A DNA stretch of 64,000 nt, from the NCBI RefSeq assembly GCF_943914615.1, contig NZ_CALUCS010000012.1, forward strand, positions 1 through 64,000, read 5' to 3'. This document shows positions 49,062 through 57,973 of the stretch, in pieces; positions within the stretch are counted from its first letter, which is position 1; the number at the start of each line of letters is the position of its first letter. The notes under the pieces were generated by a model, which saw only the letters and a list, made by a program, of their open reading frames with translations, was not told where the DNA came from and ran no database searches. The translations under genes and the position numbers were made by a program. The stretch comes from an uncultured Corynebacterium sp. (lineage in GTDB: Bacteria > Actinomycetota > Actinomycetes > Mycobacteriales > Mycobacteriaceae).

Positions 49062-50438
49062 CTAAGCGCGGATCACGGCGAGAGCTTCTTCGACGATGGC
49101 CTGTACTCTCTCGTCGTCGCGAGCTTCGACGTTAAGGCGCAGCAGCGGTTCGGTATTTGACGCCCTCACGTTCAGCCACGAGCCGTCCTGCAACTCGATG
49201 GTCACGCCGTCCAGCCGGTCGACGGAGGCAGTGCGGTCAGCAAAGGCCTCCACCACGGCCTCGGTGCGTCCCGCCTGGTCGGCTACCTCGGAGTTAATCT
49301 CCCCGGAAGCGCGGTAGGTCTCGTAGGCTCGCTTCAGCTCGGATAGTGGCTTATCCTGCTCGCCGAGGGTGGCCAGCACGTGGAGGGCAGCCAGCATGCC
49401 AGAGTCGGCGTTGAAGAAGTCGCTGAAGTAGTAGTGCGCGGAGTGTTCGCCGCCAAAGACAGCACCTTCCTTGGCCATCTGGGCCTTGATGAAGGAGTGG
49501 CCAACGCGGGTGCGCACCGGCTTGCCCCCCTTCGCCTCCACCAATTCGCGCACGGACTTGGAGGTGATCAGGTTGTGGATGATCGTCGCGCCCGGCCGCT
49601 CGTCCAGGTAGCGCTCGGCGATCATGGCGCAGATGGTGGAGGGGGAAACGGCCTCGCCCAGCTCGTCCACGATGAAGCAGCGGTCCGCGTCGCCGTCGAA
49701 CGCGATACCGAGGTCCGCGCCCTTCTCCACGGTGAACTTCTGCAAATCCACCAAGTTCTTCGGGTCCAGCGGGTTGGCCTCGTGGTTCGGGAAGTTGCCA
49801 TCGAGCTCGAAGTAGAGGTCGAAGATTTCCAACGACTCCTGCTTCAGCACGGCGGGAACGGTCAGCCCACCCATGCCGTTGCCCGCGTCCACCGCGAGCT
49901 TCAGGGGGCGGATGTTCAGCGGCACCAGGTTGTTCAGGTACTCGGCGTAGCCTTCCAGCACGTCCTCGGTGGTGTTGGTGCCGGGCTCGCCGTCGTAGGC
50001 GGGAATGCCTTCGACCAGTTCGTTGGAGATGCGGTCCAGGCCGGAATCCTGCCCCACCGGGCGGGCGCCGGCACGGCAGAGCTTGATGCCGTTGTACTTC
50101 GCCGGGTTGTGAGAGGCGGTAAACATGGCGCCCGGGCATTCCTTCACACCGCTGGCGTAGTACAGCTCGTCGGTGCTGGTAAGCCCCAGGGTGATAGTGT
50201 CCAGCCCTTGCGCATTGACGCCTTCGGCGAAGGCGGCCGCCAGGCTCGGGGAGCTATCGCGCATATCGTGGCCGATGACAATCGTCTCTGCGCCTTCTTC
50301 GCGCATCAGGCGGGCGAAGGAGGCCGCCACGTCTCGCACGAACTGCTCGTTGAGGAATCCGGCGCCCTCGCCGACAACTCCACGGACGTCATAGGCCTTG
50401 ATGGCCGCTGCAACATCTTTGGGGGAATGGGTAGCCAT
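49062..50438 (-). CDS. manB: Phosphomannomutase/phosphoglucomutase
   Basis: This 458-residue alpha-D-phosphohexomutase has the phosphoserine loop GAMFTASHNPAKYNGIKLC, metal-binding DLGIAFDGDADRCFIVDE, the sugar-binding loop VFGGEHSAHYYF and the C-terminal phosphate-binding RASNTEPLLRLNVEA. It turns mannose-6-phosphate into mannose-1-phosphate. It is in an operon with manA (downstream) and the DUF3499 gene (upstream, 14-base gap). Confidence 0.93.
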   Translation of the reverse strand: MATHSPKDVAAAIKAYDVRGVVGEGAGFLNEQFVRDVAASFARLMREEGAETIVIGHDMRDSSPSLAAAFAEGVNAQGLDTITLGLTSTDELYYASGVKECPGAMFTASHNPAKYNGIKLCRAGARPVGQDSGLDRISNELVEGIPAYDGEPGTNTTEDVLEGYAEYLNNLVPLNIRPLKLAVDAGNGMGGLTVPAVLKQESLEIFDLYFELDGNFPNHEANPLDPKNLVDLQKFTVEKGADLGIAFDGDADRCFIVDELGEAVSPSTICAMIAERYLDERPGATIIHNLITSKSVRELVEAKGGKPVRTRVGHSFIKAQMAKEGAVFGGEHSAHYYFSDFFNADSGMLAALHVLATLGEQDKPLSELKRAYETYRASGEINSEVADQAGRTEAVVEAFADRTASVDRLDGVTIELQDGSWLNVRASNTEPLLRLNVEARDDERVQAIVEEALAVIRA

Positions 50439-50452
50439 GGGGTTTCCTTTCG

Positions 50453-50887
50453 CTAGTGCTGGTCGCGGACCGCACGCAGGTGACGGCGCGGCGTGGACCG
50501 GGGCAGGTTCTTCATGGAGGGATGGTGCGGCGTGGACTCGGGGATTTCCGAGCGCCGGTAAAGCCGGGGAGCCGGTTGCGCTTCCGCTTGCTTTTCGTGC
50601 TCGGCGGCTTGTTGCACGGCCTCGGCCAGCGCCATCAGGTCTTCTTCCTCGGCGTCGGAGGCTGTGTCCTCGCCCTCCACGGGCTCGTCGGTGAATTCCA
50701 GTGTCCAGCCCTGCGGGACAGTGGTGCGGCGGGCGTGGTTTTCACATAGGTCCCACCGGTGAGGGTTTCCGCTAACGCTCAGCGGCCCCACGATGGCCAG
50801 CTGCTCTGCATAGTTGAACTCCAGCGTGGCAACGGCGGGCTTACCGCAGCCGGGGCGAGAGCATTGTCGGATAAAAGTCACGCGCAT
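50453..50887 (-). CDS. DUF3499 family protein
   Basis: This encodes 144 residues from the ATG at 50887 (MRVTFIRQCSRPGCGKPAVA), with AAAGGG eight bases upstream. The longer frame runs antisense to the next gene. A Cys pair (CSRPGC) and a later CENHAR suggest zinc binding. The strand-rich core LEFNYAEQLAIVGPLSV is followed by an acidic, then basic tail. It is an actinobacterial DUF3499 member of unknown role, conserved between manB and the Rv3259-type gene. It is divergent from the latter (76 bases). Confidence 0.8.
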   Translation of the reverse strand: MRVTFIRQCSRPGCGKPAVATLEFNYAEQLAIVGPLSVSGNPHRWDLCENHARRTTVPQGWTLEFTDEPVEGEDTASDAEEEDLMALAEAVQQAAEHEKQAEAQPAPRLYRRSEIPESTPHHPSMKNLPRSTPRRHLRAVRDQH

Positions 50888-50949
50888 TAGTGTAGCCCTT
50901 TTATTCTGGCTTTCGAGCGTGCCCTCGTGGCATGTCGCCACGGTGCGGT

Positions 50950-50955
50950 TAAGAT
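50950..50955 (+). promoter_or_regulatory. Candidate leaderless -10 box
   Basis: TAAGAT lies eight bases before the ATG at 50964, which lacks a ribosome-binding site. This suggests a leaderless message. Confidence 0.45.
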
Positions 50956-50963
50956 GTGTCCCT

Positions 50964-51416
50964 ATGAAGCAGGACGCGCGCATGAGGCAGGACCCCCGCG
51001 GCAGGGGCATCCGGGGCATCTTGCTTCCGGAGGTGCCGCGGAACAAGTCGCGTTCGGAGCGCTTCGACGATGCGGTCTTGGATGCTTTCGAGCCTATTTT
51101 GGAGCGTTTTGACGCCGAACTGTCCAGCCTCGATGTCGCCGTCGATGTCGTGCCGCGCATGCGGCTGAGCACGGGTTATCGGCAGTGGCCGGAAGATGTG
51201 GTCGCCGATGGTCAGGTTCCGCTGGGCCGGCTAGTAACCGCCGGCGTGGATAACACTGGCGCTCCTACCCGCCCGCGCATAATTATCTTCCGCCGTCCAG
51301 TGGAGTCTCGCGCGACTTCTGCGCGGGAGCTGCAGGACATCCTGCGGATGATCATTGTGCGCCTGGTGGCCTGCTACCTGAACGTCTCCCCCACTCAGAT
51401 CGACCCCCGACTTTAG
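50964..51416 (+). CDS. Zincin-like fold protein (Rv3259 type), HExxH absent
   Basis: This 150-residue protein matches the conserved gene between whiB2 and the DUF3499 gene in mycobacteria: NKSRSERFDDAVLDAFEPIL, LDVAVDVVPRMRL, RPRIIIFRRPVESRA, and LRMIIVRLVACYLNVSPTQI. The fold belongs to the small metallopeptidase-like family PF06262, but the expected HExxH is replaced by IIVRLVACY, so zinc catalysis is unlikely. It is translated toward the whiB2 gene and ends immediately before its stop. Confidence 0.75.
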   Translation: MKQDARMRQDPRGRGIRGILLPEVPRNKSRSERFDDAVLDAFEPILERFDAELSSLDVAVDVVPRMRLSTGYRQWPEDVVADGQVPLGRLVTAGVDNTGAPTRPRIIIFRRPVESRATSARELQDILRMIIVRLVACYLNVSPTQIDPRL

Positions 51417-51782
51417 TTAGCCGATACGCTTCTTCAGTCGGCGGCGCTCACGCTCGGAGAGGCCGCCCCAGATACCGAAACGCTCGTCGTGCTCCAACGC
51501 ATATTCCAGGCATTCGTCGCGCACACCACAGGCCTGGCAGATGCGCTTAGCCTCGCGGGTGGAGCCACCCTTCTCTGGGAAGAAGGCCTCCGGGTCAGTT
51601 TGTGCGCAGAGCGCCTGCTCTTGCCAGTCCTGCTCTACCGCGTCGAAGAGCAGATCGAAGTCCTGCGTCAGATCGAAGAGGTTCTTCTGGCGAGCTTCAT
51701 TGTCCACGTTCGCCTCCTGCTCTACCGCCGAGGAGCCGTCAGCAAAGTGGCCACGAAGGGCTGTGTCTACTGACTTTTCCAC
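51417..51782 (-). CDS. whiB2: WhiB2-type iron-sulfur regulator (WhcD-like)
   Basis: This encodes 121 residues from GTG at 51782, with AGGAG six bases upstream. The WhiB domain starts DWQEQALCAQTDPEAFFPEK. Cluster ligands lie in ALCAQ, ICQACGVRDEC. The turn GIWGGLSERERRRLKKR ends the protein. WhiB2/WhmD/WhcD proteins are essential for septation in relatives and partner the primary sigma factor. The acidic 55-residue head is longer than in WhiB1. The flanking manB and manC genes match mycobacterial order, except that fbiA and fbiB are absent. Confidence 0.92.
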   Translation of the reverse strand: MEKSVDTALRGHFADGSSAVEQEANVDNEARQKNLFDLTQDFDLLFDAVEQDWQEQALCAQTDPEAFFPEKGGSTREAKRICQACGVRDECLEYALEHDERFGIWGGLSERERRRLKKRIG

Positions 51783-52083
51783 GGGAGTCTCCTCATCTGA
51801 TGCCTGTCTTTATCGGTCTACTGAAGATTACACACTGGTAATTACACCGCGTCAAGCTTTGAGGAAATCCCTCGAGCCACATCAGTCACATCTGTCACAA
51901 GCTTCTCAGTAACCCCACTCTCCTGAGAAAATAGACTCACATGCAACCACAACGTATGCACGAAGCACTATCTAAAACCACAATATATAGACATTTTCCT
52001 GAACCTTTAGTTGAGGACACACTAGATGTAGTGAAATTTGTCTAAATTTTTCCTCGGACGGCAAAAACTCTCCAAAGCCCGCA
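51783..52083 (-). promoter_or_regulatory. AT-rich upstream region of whiB2
   Basis: Three hundred bases between the manC stop and the whiB2 start hold no credible gene. A sigma-A-type promoter is visible at 51827-51855. Direct repeats GTCACAT/GTCACAA (about 51884-51899) and a CACTA-GATG-TAGTG inverted repeat (about 52020) are further landmarks. The AT content is well above that of neighbouring genes. Confidence 0.6.
51827..51855 (-). promoter_or_regulatory. Promoter of whiB2
   Basis: On the minus strand, TTGACG (51855-51850) and TGTAAT (51832-51827) are separated by 17 bases, close to the consensus. It lies 45 bases before the start codon. Confidence 0.65.
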
Positions 52084-53166
52084 CTAGATGTCGGACGAGA
52101 AGCGCACACCACCGTCCGGCAAGCTCACTCCCGGCCACACGCGCAGGCCGTCGCGCAGTTCGCAGCGGGCGCCGATGACGGCTCCCTCACCGACCACGCA
52201 GTCCACCAGGTGAGCTCGCGCACCGATGCGCACTCCGGCGGCGATTACGCAACGCTCCACTGTCGCGCCCGCCTCGATCTGCACGCCGTCGAAGACCACG
52301 GATTCTTCCACGCGTGCCCCACCGCCGATCTCCACGCCGCGACCGATCACGGTGCCGCCCAGCAGCAGTGCACCGCCGGCGATGGCGCTGGACTCGTCCA
52401 CCAGGCTCTCCCCGTGGCGTCCGGCAAGCAGTGGCGAGGGCGCGATGCCGCGCACCAGGTCCGAGGACCCGCGCACGAAGTCCGCTGGCGTGCCCATGTC
52501 ACGCCAATAGGACTGATCCACGTGGCCAAACACGCGAGCACCCGACTCCAGCAGACCCGGGAAGATCTCGCGCTCCACGCTCACCGGGCGGCCGGCGGGG
52601 ATCTTCTCGATCACGGAGCGGTTGAACACGTAGCTGCCAGCGTTAATCTGATCCGTCGGCGGATCCTCCGTCTTCTCCAGGAACGCGCTCACGCGACCGT
52701 CGGCATCCGTCGGCACGCAGCCGAAGGCGCGGGGGTCGGAGACGCGCAGCAGGTGCAGCGTCACGTCAGCCTCCTGCTCCGCGTGGGTCTTCAGCACGGC
52801 ATTCAGGTCCGTCCCGCCGAGCACGTCGCCGTTGAAAACCATGGCGCGGTCGTAGCGCAGGTGGTCCAGCACGTTGCGAATGCCACCACCGGTGCCCAGC
52901 GGCTCTTCCTCCACCACGTACTCGATCTCCAGGCCCAGGTGGCTGCCATCGCCGAAGTGTTCCTCAAAGACCTCAGCCTTAAACGAGGTGCCGAGCACCA
53001 CGTGTGTCATACCGGCGGCCTTAATGCGGGCCAGGAGGTGCTCCAGGAATGGTGCGCCCGCCACCGGCAGCATCGGCTTCGGGATGGAGTTAGTCAGGGG
53101 GCGCAGTCGAGTGCCCTTGCCTCCGACCAGGATCACTGCGTCGGTCGTGGCTGCGAGATCTACCAC
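52084..53166 (-). CDS. manC: Mannose-1-phosphate guanylyltransferase
   Basis: This 360-residue nucleotidyltransferase makes GDP-mannose. The N-terminal Rossmann domain has AVILVGGKGTRLRPLTNSIP and KPMLPVAGAPFLEHLL, with the metal-binding MVFNGDVLGG. A left-handed beta-helix tail of hexapeptide repeats (AIAGGALLLGGTVIGRGVEI) ends the protein. It begins with GTG. It shares its strand with wbbL and rmlD upstream and probably belongs to one operon: rmlD, wbbL, manC. In mycobacteria the orthologue is Rv3264c. Confidence 0.9.
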   Translation of the reverse strand: MVDLAATTDAVILVGGKGTRLRPLTNSIPKPMLPVAGAPFLEHLLARIKAAGMTHVVLGTSFKAEVFEEHFGDGSHLGLEIEYVVEEEPLGTGGGIRNVLDHLRYDRAMVFNGDVLGGTDLNAVLKTHAEQEADVTLHLLRVSDPRAFGCVPTDADGRVSAFLEKTEDPPTDQINAGSYVFNRSVIEKIPAGRPVSVEREIFPGLLESGARVFGHVDQSYWRDMGTPADFVRGSSDLVRGIAPSPLLAGRHGESLVDESSAIAGGALLLGGTVIGRGVEIGGGARVEESVVFDGVQIEAGATVERCVIAAGVRIGARAHLVDCVVGEGAVIGARCELRDGLRVWPGVSLPDGGVRFSSDI

Positions 53167-53241
53167 TTCTTTGGCCTTTCTGTTCCTTACTGCTTCTTGC
53201 TATTGGTTTTCACACACTAGTCACTGTTTTTGCCGCGGCGT

Positions 53242-54111
53242 TCAACCCACGCCGTGTGCTGCCGCAATTGCAATCTTCTCGCGGATCTTCAGCCCTGCCT
53301 TCAGAACCATGCGCACCGGGAGGTAGCGCCACCCGGGCAACCTGTCGGCCTGGAAGCGGTAGGCGCTGTCGTGGTGAGCCTTGAGCACTACGTCCGGGTG
53401 CTTGCCCGCCACGTGCCCCTTGGCGTGACGGATCTGCGCGCTCGGAACGAAAACGTTTAACCATCCTGCACGCCCCAGCCGGTCGCCCAGGTCCACGTCT
53501 TCCATGTACATGAAGTAGCGCTCATCGAACCCGCCCAGGGCCTCGAAGGCGTCCCAGCGCAGCAGCAGGCAGGATCCGCTCAGCCAGCCTGCGGTTCGCT
53601 CGCTGTCCATGTCTTCGTCGTCCAGGTAGCGCTTCGTCCAGGGGTTTGTCGGCCAGATCTTGCCCAGCAGTGCATGCCCGATACCGGAGCCGAGTTGCGG
53701 CACCGCGCGAGCGGATGGGTAGGCACTGCCGTCTGCCTCTACGATGCGGGGGCCTAGGGCTCCTGCTCGAGGGTGACGCCGTGCCGCCTCCAATAGTTCC
53801 TCGATCGCACCTTCGCTAAACACGACATCCGGGTTGGAGATCACCAGGTAGTCCGGGTTGATTTCGCCGGCTTCGCGGGCCGCGCGGAGGTGGCGGGCAC
53901 CGAGGTTCATCCCGGCTCCGTAGCCGACGTTGCCCCCGCTGTAGATCAGCTCCGCGCGACCGGCCTCCGCGGCAGCCTCGGGAGCGCCGTCCGTGGAGCC
54001 GTTGTCCACCATGACGACCCGCGCGTTGGCCGGCACCGAGTCCAGGAACTTGTGTAGGTACTCCCCCGGTGAATAGGTCACGGTGATAATCGCGATGGGT
54101 GCCTCTGTCAT
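53242..54111 (-). CDS. wbbL: Rhamnosyltransferase WbbL (arabinogalactan linker)
   Basis: This 289-residue GT2 glycosyltransferase begins IAIITVTYSPGEYLHKFLDS and VVMVDNGSTDGAPEA, has DxD-like LVISNPDVVFSEGAIEE and the acceptor-site segment YFMYMEDVDLGDRLGRAGW. In mycobacteria this enzyme adds rhamnose to decaprenyl-PP-GlcNAc, building the linker between peptidoglycan and arabinogalactan. It lies between manC and rmlD, which supplies its dTDP-rhamnose substrate. Confidence 0.9.
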   Translation of the reverse strand: MTEAPIAIITVTYSPGEYLHKFLDSVPANARVVMVDNGSTDGAPEAAAEAGRAELIYSGGNVGYGAGMNLGARHLRAAREAGEINPDYLVISNPDVVFSEGAIEELLEAARRHPRAGALGPRIVEADGSAYPSARAVPQLGSGIGHALLGKIWPTNPWTKRYLDDEDMDSERTAGWLSGSCLLLRWDAFEALGGFDERYFMYMEDVDLGDRLGRAGWLNVFVPSAQIRHAKGHVAGKHPDVVLKAHHDSAYRFQADRLPGWRYLPVRMVLKAGLKIREKIAIAAAHGVG

Positions 54112-54122
54112 GGCCGTTGAGG

Positions 54123-54947
54123 TTACCCCAGGGCAGCCCGCAAACTATCCCGCCACGCGGGCAGGCCGGTGGCTGGAATCTGCAGAGCACTGTTGTGGGG
54201 CCGGCGCGCGGGAGTGGGATACTCGCTGCTCGGAATGGCCTTCACCCGTGTCGGATCGCACCCCAGTGTGGCGAAGATCTCGCGGGCGAAGCCGCACCAA
54301 GTTGTGAGCGGCCCGGAGCCGGTCACGTGGCTGATCGCCGGAGTCTGTCGCCCGTCCACCATCGCCGCCAGCTCTGCCGCCAGCACGTCGGTGTGGGTGG
54401 GGCGGCCGTATTGGTCGTCCACTACCGCGGGGTTCACGCCCGCCCTTGCCAAACGCGCCATGGTGGTGGCGAAGTTACGCCCAGTCGCGCCATAGACCCA
54501 GCCCGTGCGGACCACGTGTCCGCCGAGGTTCAGCACCCGCCGCTCCCCCTCCAGCTTGCTGCGCCCATAGGCGTTCAACGGATCGGGCTGACCGTCGACC
54601 GGGTTTTCGCAGCCCACCGGCAGATCCCCGGAGAAAACGTAGTCAGTGGAGACGTGCCACATCGGCACCCCATGCACCTCGGCCCAGGAGGCCATCCTCC
54701 CCGGGGCTACCGCATTTACTTGGTGCACCACGCCCGCGTTCTCAGGCTTCTCGGCAGCGTCCACGGCTGTGAATGCGGCGAGGTTGACGATGGCTTCCAC
54801 GTCAGACGGTGGCGTCAATAAGAAAGAATCCACAGATCCTGCAACGGCGAGGTCCGCGTGCGCGCGCCCTACCGGCACAAAGTCGGGGCGGAGGCGCAGC
54901 AGGGCCCGGCCTACCTGACCGGAGGCTCCGAAAACCAAAACACTCAT
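54123..54947 (-). CDS. rmlD: dTDP-4-dehydrorhamnose reductase
   Basis: This 274-residue short-chain reductase has the N-terminal VLVFGASGQVGRALLRL, active-site Ser-Thr-Asp in WHVSTDYVFSGDLPVG and Tyr-x3-Lys in NAYGRSKLEGERRVL. It is the last enzyme of dTDP-L-rhamnose synthesis. The stop is 11 bases before the wbbL start. It is divergent from the LCP gene, with 47 bases containing both promoters. Confidence 0.92.
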   Translation of the reverse strand: MSVLVFGASGQVGRALLRLRPDFVPVGRAHADLAVAGSVDSFLLTPPSDVEAIVNLAAFTAVDAAEKPENAGVVHQVNAVAPGRMASWAEVHGVPMWHVSTDYVFSGDLPVGCENPVDGQPDPLNAYGRSKLEGERRVLNLGGHVVRTGWVYGATGRNFATTMARLARAGVNPAVVDDQYGRPTHTDVLAAELAAMVDGRQTPAISHVTGSGPLTTWCGFAREIFATLGCDPTRVKAIPSSEYPTPARRPHNSALQIPATGLPAWRDSLRAALG

Positions 54948-54981
54948 AAAATCAGTACTACACCAGCGCCATCTTTACCGC

Positions 54982-54987
54982 TAAAGT
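54982..54987 (+). promoter_or_regulatory. Candidate leaderless -10 box of the LCP gene
   Basis: TAAAGT ends seven bases before the ATG at 54995, and no ribosome-binding site is present, so the transcript may start at the start codon. Confidence 0.5.
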
Positions 54988-54994
54988 GTGAACA

Positions 54995-56665
54995 ATGACA
55001 GAGCATGAGAGAAGCCGCCATTCACGGCGTATCCAGGCAGCCCCCGGTGGCGTAGAAGCCAAGCAGATCGGCCCCGGCTGGTCGCGCGGGGTGCTGGCTG
55101 CTGTCTCGGCACTCGCACTAGTCGTGATGGGGATCGGCTACATGGCGGTCGGCAACCTGAACGGTGGGCTGGCCCAGGCGGACAACCTGAACCTCGGCAA
55201 CCAGCCGGACGGAGCAACTGACATTCTGCTGGTGGGCGTGGATTCCCGTACGGATGCGAAGGGCAAACCGCTGTCCCAAAAGGAAATCAACATGCTCCGT
55301 GCGGGCGAGGAAGAAGCCACGAACACGGACACGATGATCCTCATCCGCATCCCGAACGACGGTTCCTCGGCGACCGCAGTGTCGTTGCCTCGCGACACGT
55401 ACGTCAGCACCCCTGACAATGGCAACATGAAGCTCAACGGCGTGTACGGCACGGCTAAGTTCGAGAAGTCACAGCAGCTGGAGAAGGATAGCGACAACAG
55501 CGAGTCCGACATCGAGCAGAAGTCCACGGAAGCGGGCCGCCAGGCGCTCATCAGCTCAGTCGCCGATCTCACCGGCATCACCGTCGACCACTACGCCGAG
55601 GTTGGCCTGCTGGGCTTCGTGCTGCTCACCGACGCAGTTGGTGGCGTGGACGTGTGCCTGAAGGACAAGGTCGACGAGCCACTGTCTGGCGCAAAGTTCA
55701 AGAAGGGCCGCCAGACCCTCGACGGCCAGGACGCACTGAGTTTCGTCCGCCAGCGCCACGAACTGCCGCGCGGCGACCTAGACCGCATCACCCGCCAGCA
55801 GGCCTATATGGCCAGCCTGGCCAACAAGGTGCTGTCCTCCAAAACGCTGACCGACCCAGGCAGCATGTCCAAGCTCAACGACGCGGTGCAGCGCTCTGTG
55901 GTACTCGACAGCGGCTGGGACGTCATGGGCTTGGCCACGCAGATGCAGAACATGGCCGGCGGTGACGTGAGCTTCCAAACCATTCCCGTGACCAGCATCG
56001 ACGGCACCGGCGACTACGGCGAATCCGTCGTGACGGTGGATAACGACCAGGTCCACGAGTTCTTCAAGGATTTGCTGGGCGACAAGCCGGGCGAAGAGAG
56101 CACTTCCTCCGACAAGCCCGCCGACATCACCGACTACAAGGCCAAGGACTACAAGGTCAACGTCTTCAACGCCTCCGAGCAGGCCGGTCTGGCCGCCCGC
56201 GTGTCGGATCTGGCGAAGGACTACGGTTACAAGCCGGGCAAGGTCGGCAACCACCCCGAGACAGGCATTTCGGAGTCGCAGGTGAACGCCAAGAACGCCG
56301 ACGATCCGGCGGCTCGCGCCCTAGCGAAGCAGCTGGGCGGGCTGAACGTGGTGGAGGATTCCTCCCTGGACGAGCACGAACTCTCCGTCACCCTGTCCGG
56401 CACCTACGCCGGCCCGGGCATCCTGGAGCAGTCCGCCCCGCTGACCAAGCCGGACGATCCGAACGTTGGCACGCTCACCGAGGGAATCAAGGACCTCGAC
56501 GGCGACGGCATTCCGGACGAGGACGCCTCCGCAACTCAGAGCACAACTGGCACCGGCACTGACTCTGACAAGCCCGCCACCGTCGGCACGCCGGGTACCG
56601 GCCAGGGCACCGACCGAAAGGATCCGATCGACGCCGGCGGCGACGGTCCGATGTGTGTGAACTAA
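54995..56665 (+). CDS. LCP-family (LytR-CpsA-Psr) glycopolymer ligase
   Basis: This 556-residue protein has a basic cytosolic head, one membrane helix (VLAAVSALALVVMGIGYMAV) and an LCP domain (about 65-300). Conserved elements are DILLVGVDSRTDAKGKPLSQ, NTDTMILIRIPNDG, VSLPRDTYVST and the arginine-rich ALSFVRQRHELPRGDLDRIT. A LytR_C domain follows (about 390-480, YKVNVFNASEQAGLAARVSD), then an acidic Thr/Gly-rich tail. LCP enzymes such as Lcp1 attach arabinogalactan to peptidoglycan. Its position beside wbbL/rmlD fits. The stop overlaps the next ATG (TAATG). Confidence 0.93.
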   Translation: MTEHERSRHSRRIQAAPGGVEAKQIGPGWSRGVLAAVSALALVVMGIGYMAVGNLNGGLAQADNLNLGNQPDGATDILLVGVDSRTDAKGKPLSQKEINMLRAGEEEATNTDTMILIRIPNDGSSATAVSLPRDTYVSTPDNGNMKLNGVYGTAKFEKSQQLEKDSDNSESDIEQKSTEAGRQALISSVADLTGITVDHYAEVGLLGFVLLTDAVGGVDVCLKDKVDEPLSGAKFKKGRQTLDGQDALSFVRQRHELPRGDLDRITRQQAYMASLANKVLSSKTLTDPGSMSKLNDAVQRSVVLDSGWDVMGLATQMQNMAGGDVSFQTIPVTSIDGTGDYGESVVTVDNDQVHEFFKDLLGDKPGEESTSSDKPADITDYKAKDYKVNVFNASEQAGLAARVSDLAKDYGYKPGKVGNHPETGISESQVNAKNADDPAARALAKQLGGLNVVEDSSLDEHELSVTLSGTYAGPGILEQSAPLTKPDDPNVGTLTEGIKDLDGDGIPDEDASATQSTTGTGTDSDKPATVGTPGTGQGTDRKDPIDAGGDGPMCVN

Positions 56666-57246
56666 TGGATATTATCGCCCCACTCGTAGCCCAGGATCCG
56701 GCCAGCCCGCGCCTGACCACCTACACTCCGGCCGGCCGCATGGAGCTGTCCGCCCAGACCCTGCACAACTGGCAGTCGAAGGCCGCCCACCTGCTGGATT
56801 CGCTCGCCCCGACCTCCGTCGGGATCGCCTGCGCCCCGGGGTGGCAGCCACTCATGATCGTTCTGGGTTGCTGGCGGACTGGTGTCTCTATTGTGGACGC
56901 CGACTCTTGCGACGTGCTTTTTACCGACGACCTCGCCCTGGCGGAGGCCCACTCGGGTGAGGTTTTCGTGCTCTCCGATGACCTTTTCGGCCGCGGCGTG
57001 GAGGAGTCCGGCGGTGAGTTGCCCTTCGGAATGAACGACTTCTCCCCCGAACTGCGCGTGCAGCCGGATGCCTATCCCGGCCCGGCGGCCGCCCCCGCCC
57101 CTGAAGGTCCGCGGGTGCTGGTGCCCGCGTGGACCGATACCCGGTCGATGCTGGATACACTAAAGCCGCTGCGCGACGGCGGGTCGGTGGTGATGGCCAC
57201 CGAGCCCACTGCCGAGATCGCAGCGGCGGAGAACGCGACTATTTAA
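56665..57246 (+). CDS. TIGR03089 family protein
   Basis: This encodes 193 residues from the ATG at 56665, which overlaps the LCP stop (TAATG), so translation is coupled. The pattern RLTTYTPAGRMELSAQTLHN, LAPTSVGIACAPGWQPLMIV and DVLFTDDLALA matches TIGR03089, a family resembling the N-terminal part of AMP-dependent acyl ligases without their catalytic motifs. It keeps the same position in mycobacteria (Rv3268). Role unknown. It converges with the ABC permease gene (overlap of eight bases). Confidence 0.82.
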   Translation: MDIIAPLVAQDPASPRLTTYTPAGRMELSAQTLHNWQSKAAHLLDSLAPTSVGIACAPGWQPLMIVLGCWRTGVSIVDADSCDVLFTDDLALAEAHSGEVFVLSDDLFGRGVEESGGELPFGMNDFSPELRVQPDAYPGPAAAPAPEGPRVLVPAWTDTRSMLDTLKPLRDGGSVVMATEPTAEIAAAENATI

Positions 57247-57973
57247 CGTCCTTGCGCTGGTGGACAAAGAAGGCCCAGGCCACCAGCACCACCGTCCAAG
57301 CGCAGACAATTGCCACGCTGACCGGGGTGTCGTGCCCGCCAACGGAGACGTTGCCGCCCAGGATCATCCAAATGTTGTTGAACGGCAGGTAGGGCGCGAT
57401 GTTGTCGGCAATCCATTGGCTGAGCTGTTGAGAGATCAGCTCCACCGCAGTCGCCCACACCAGCGGCAGCGCTACGGCGCCGGCCGGGGAGGGAATCAAC
57501 ACGCCGATCGCCGAGGCCATCAGGCTGATCAGCCCTGCAAATAGGATCGTGTAGCCCAGCAGCGGCAGCTGGTCTGTGTTGATCTCCTGCGGCAGGGTCG
57601 CCATCATCGCCACCGAGACTCCCACCGCCACGGCCATGGTCACCATCGCCAGGGCCGCGTTGACGAACATCTGCGCGAACAGCTGCTGCCAGCGGGCGGG
57701 GATCACCAGGAAGGACTGCGCATGCAGGTTGTGCCCGCGTGTACCGCTGACCCGCACGGCCGACAGCGACAGGATCATCAGGTACGCCGGCATAAGCCCC
57801 ACGCCCAGCTCCATCAGACCCACCTCCGGCTCGTTCATCCCATATTCAGACCTGTAGTAGCTCAGAGTCAGCGCGTTGGCACCGATGTAGAACAGCAGGA
57901 CGAAGCCCAGCATGATCCAGGTGCCCCACATGACGCGCGAGCGCGTCCACTCACTGCGGATGATTCCTAGCAT
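57239..57973 (-). CDS. ABC-2-type transporter permease (pair 1)
   Basis: This 244-residue membrane protein has about six transmembrane helices, for example IMLGFVLLFYIGANALTL and MATLPQEINTDQLPLLGYTI then FAGLISLMASAIGVLIPS. It matches the ABC-2 permease type used by lantibiotic and bacitracin exporters. It overlaps the preceding ATPase gene's stop by one base, so the two form a transporter. It is clearly paralogous to the permease at 58925-59665. Confidence 0.85.
   Translation of the reverse strand: MLGIIRSEWTRSRVMWGTWIMLGFVLLFYIGANALTLSYYRSEYGMNEPEVGLMELGVGLMPAYLMILSLSAVRVSGTRGHNLHAQSFLVIPARWQQLFAQMFVNAALAMVTMAVAVGVSVAMMATLPQEINTDQLPLLGYTILFAGLISLMASAIGVLIPSPAGAVALPLVWATAVELISQQLSQWIADNIAPYLPFNNIWMILGGNVSVGGHDTPVSVAIVCAWTVVLVAWAFFVHQRKDVK

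Noticed and set aside
51884..51899. A GlxR site upstream of whiB2
   Set aside because: The GTCACAT and GTCACAA units are direct repeats, not the inverted TGTGA-N6-TCACA arrangement.
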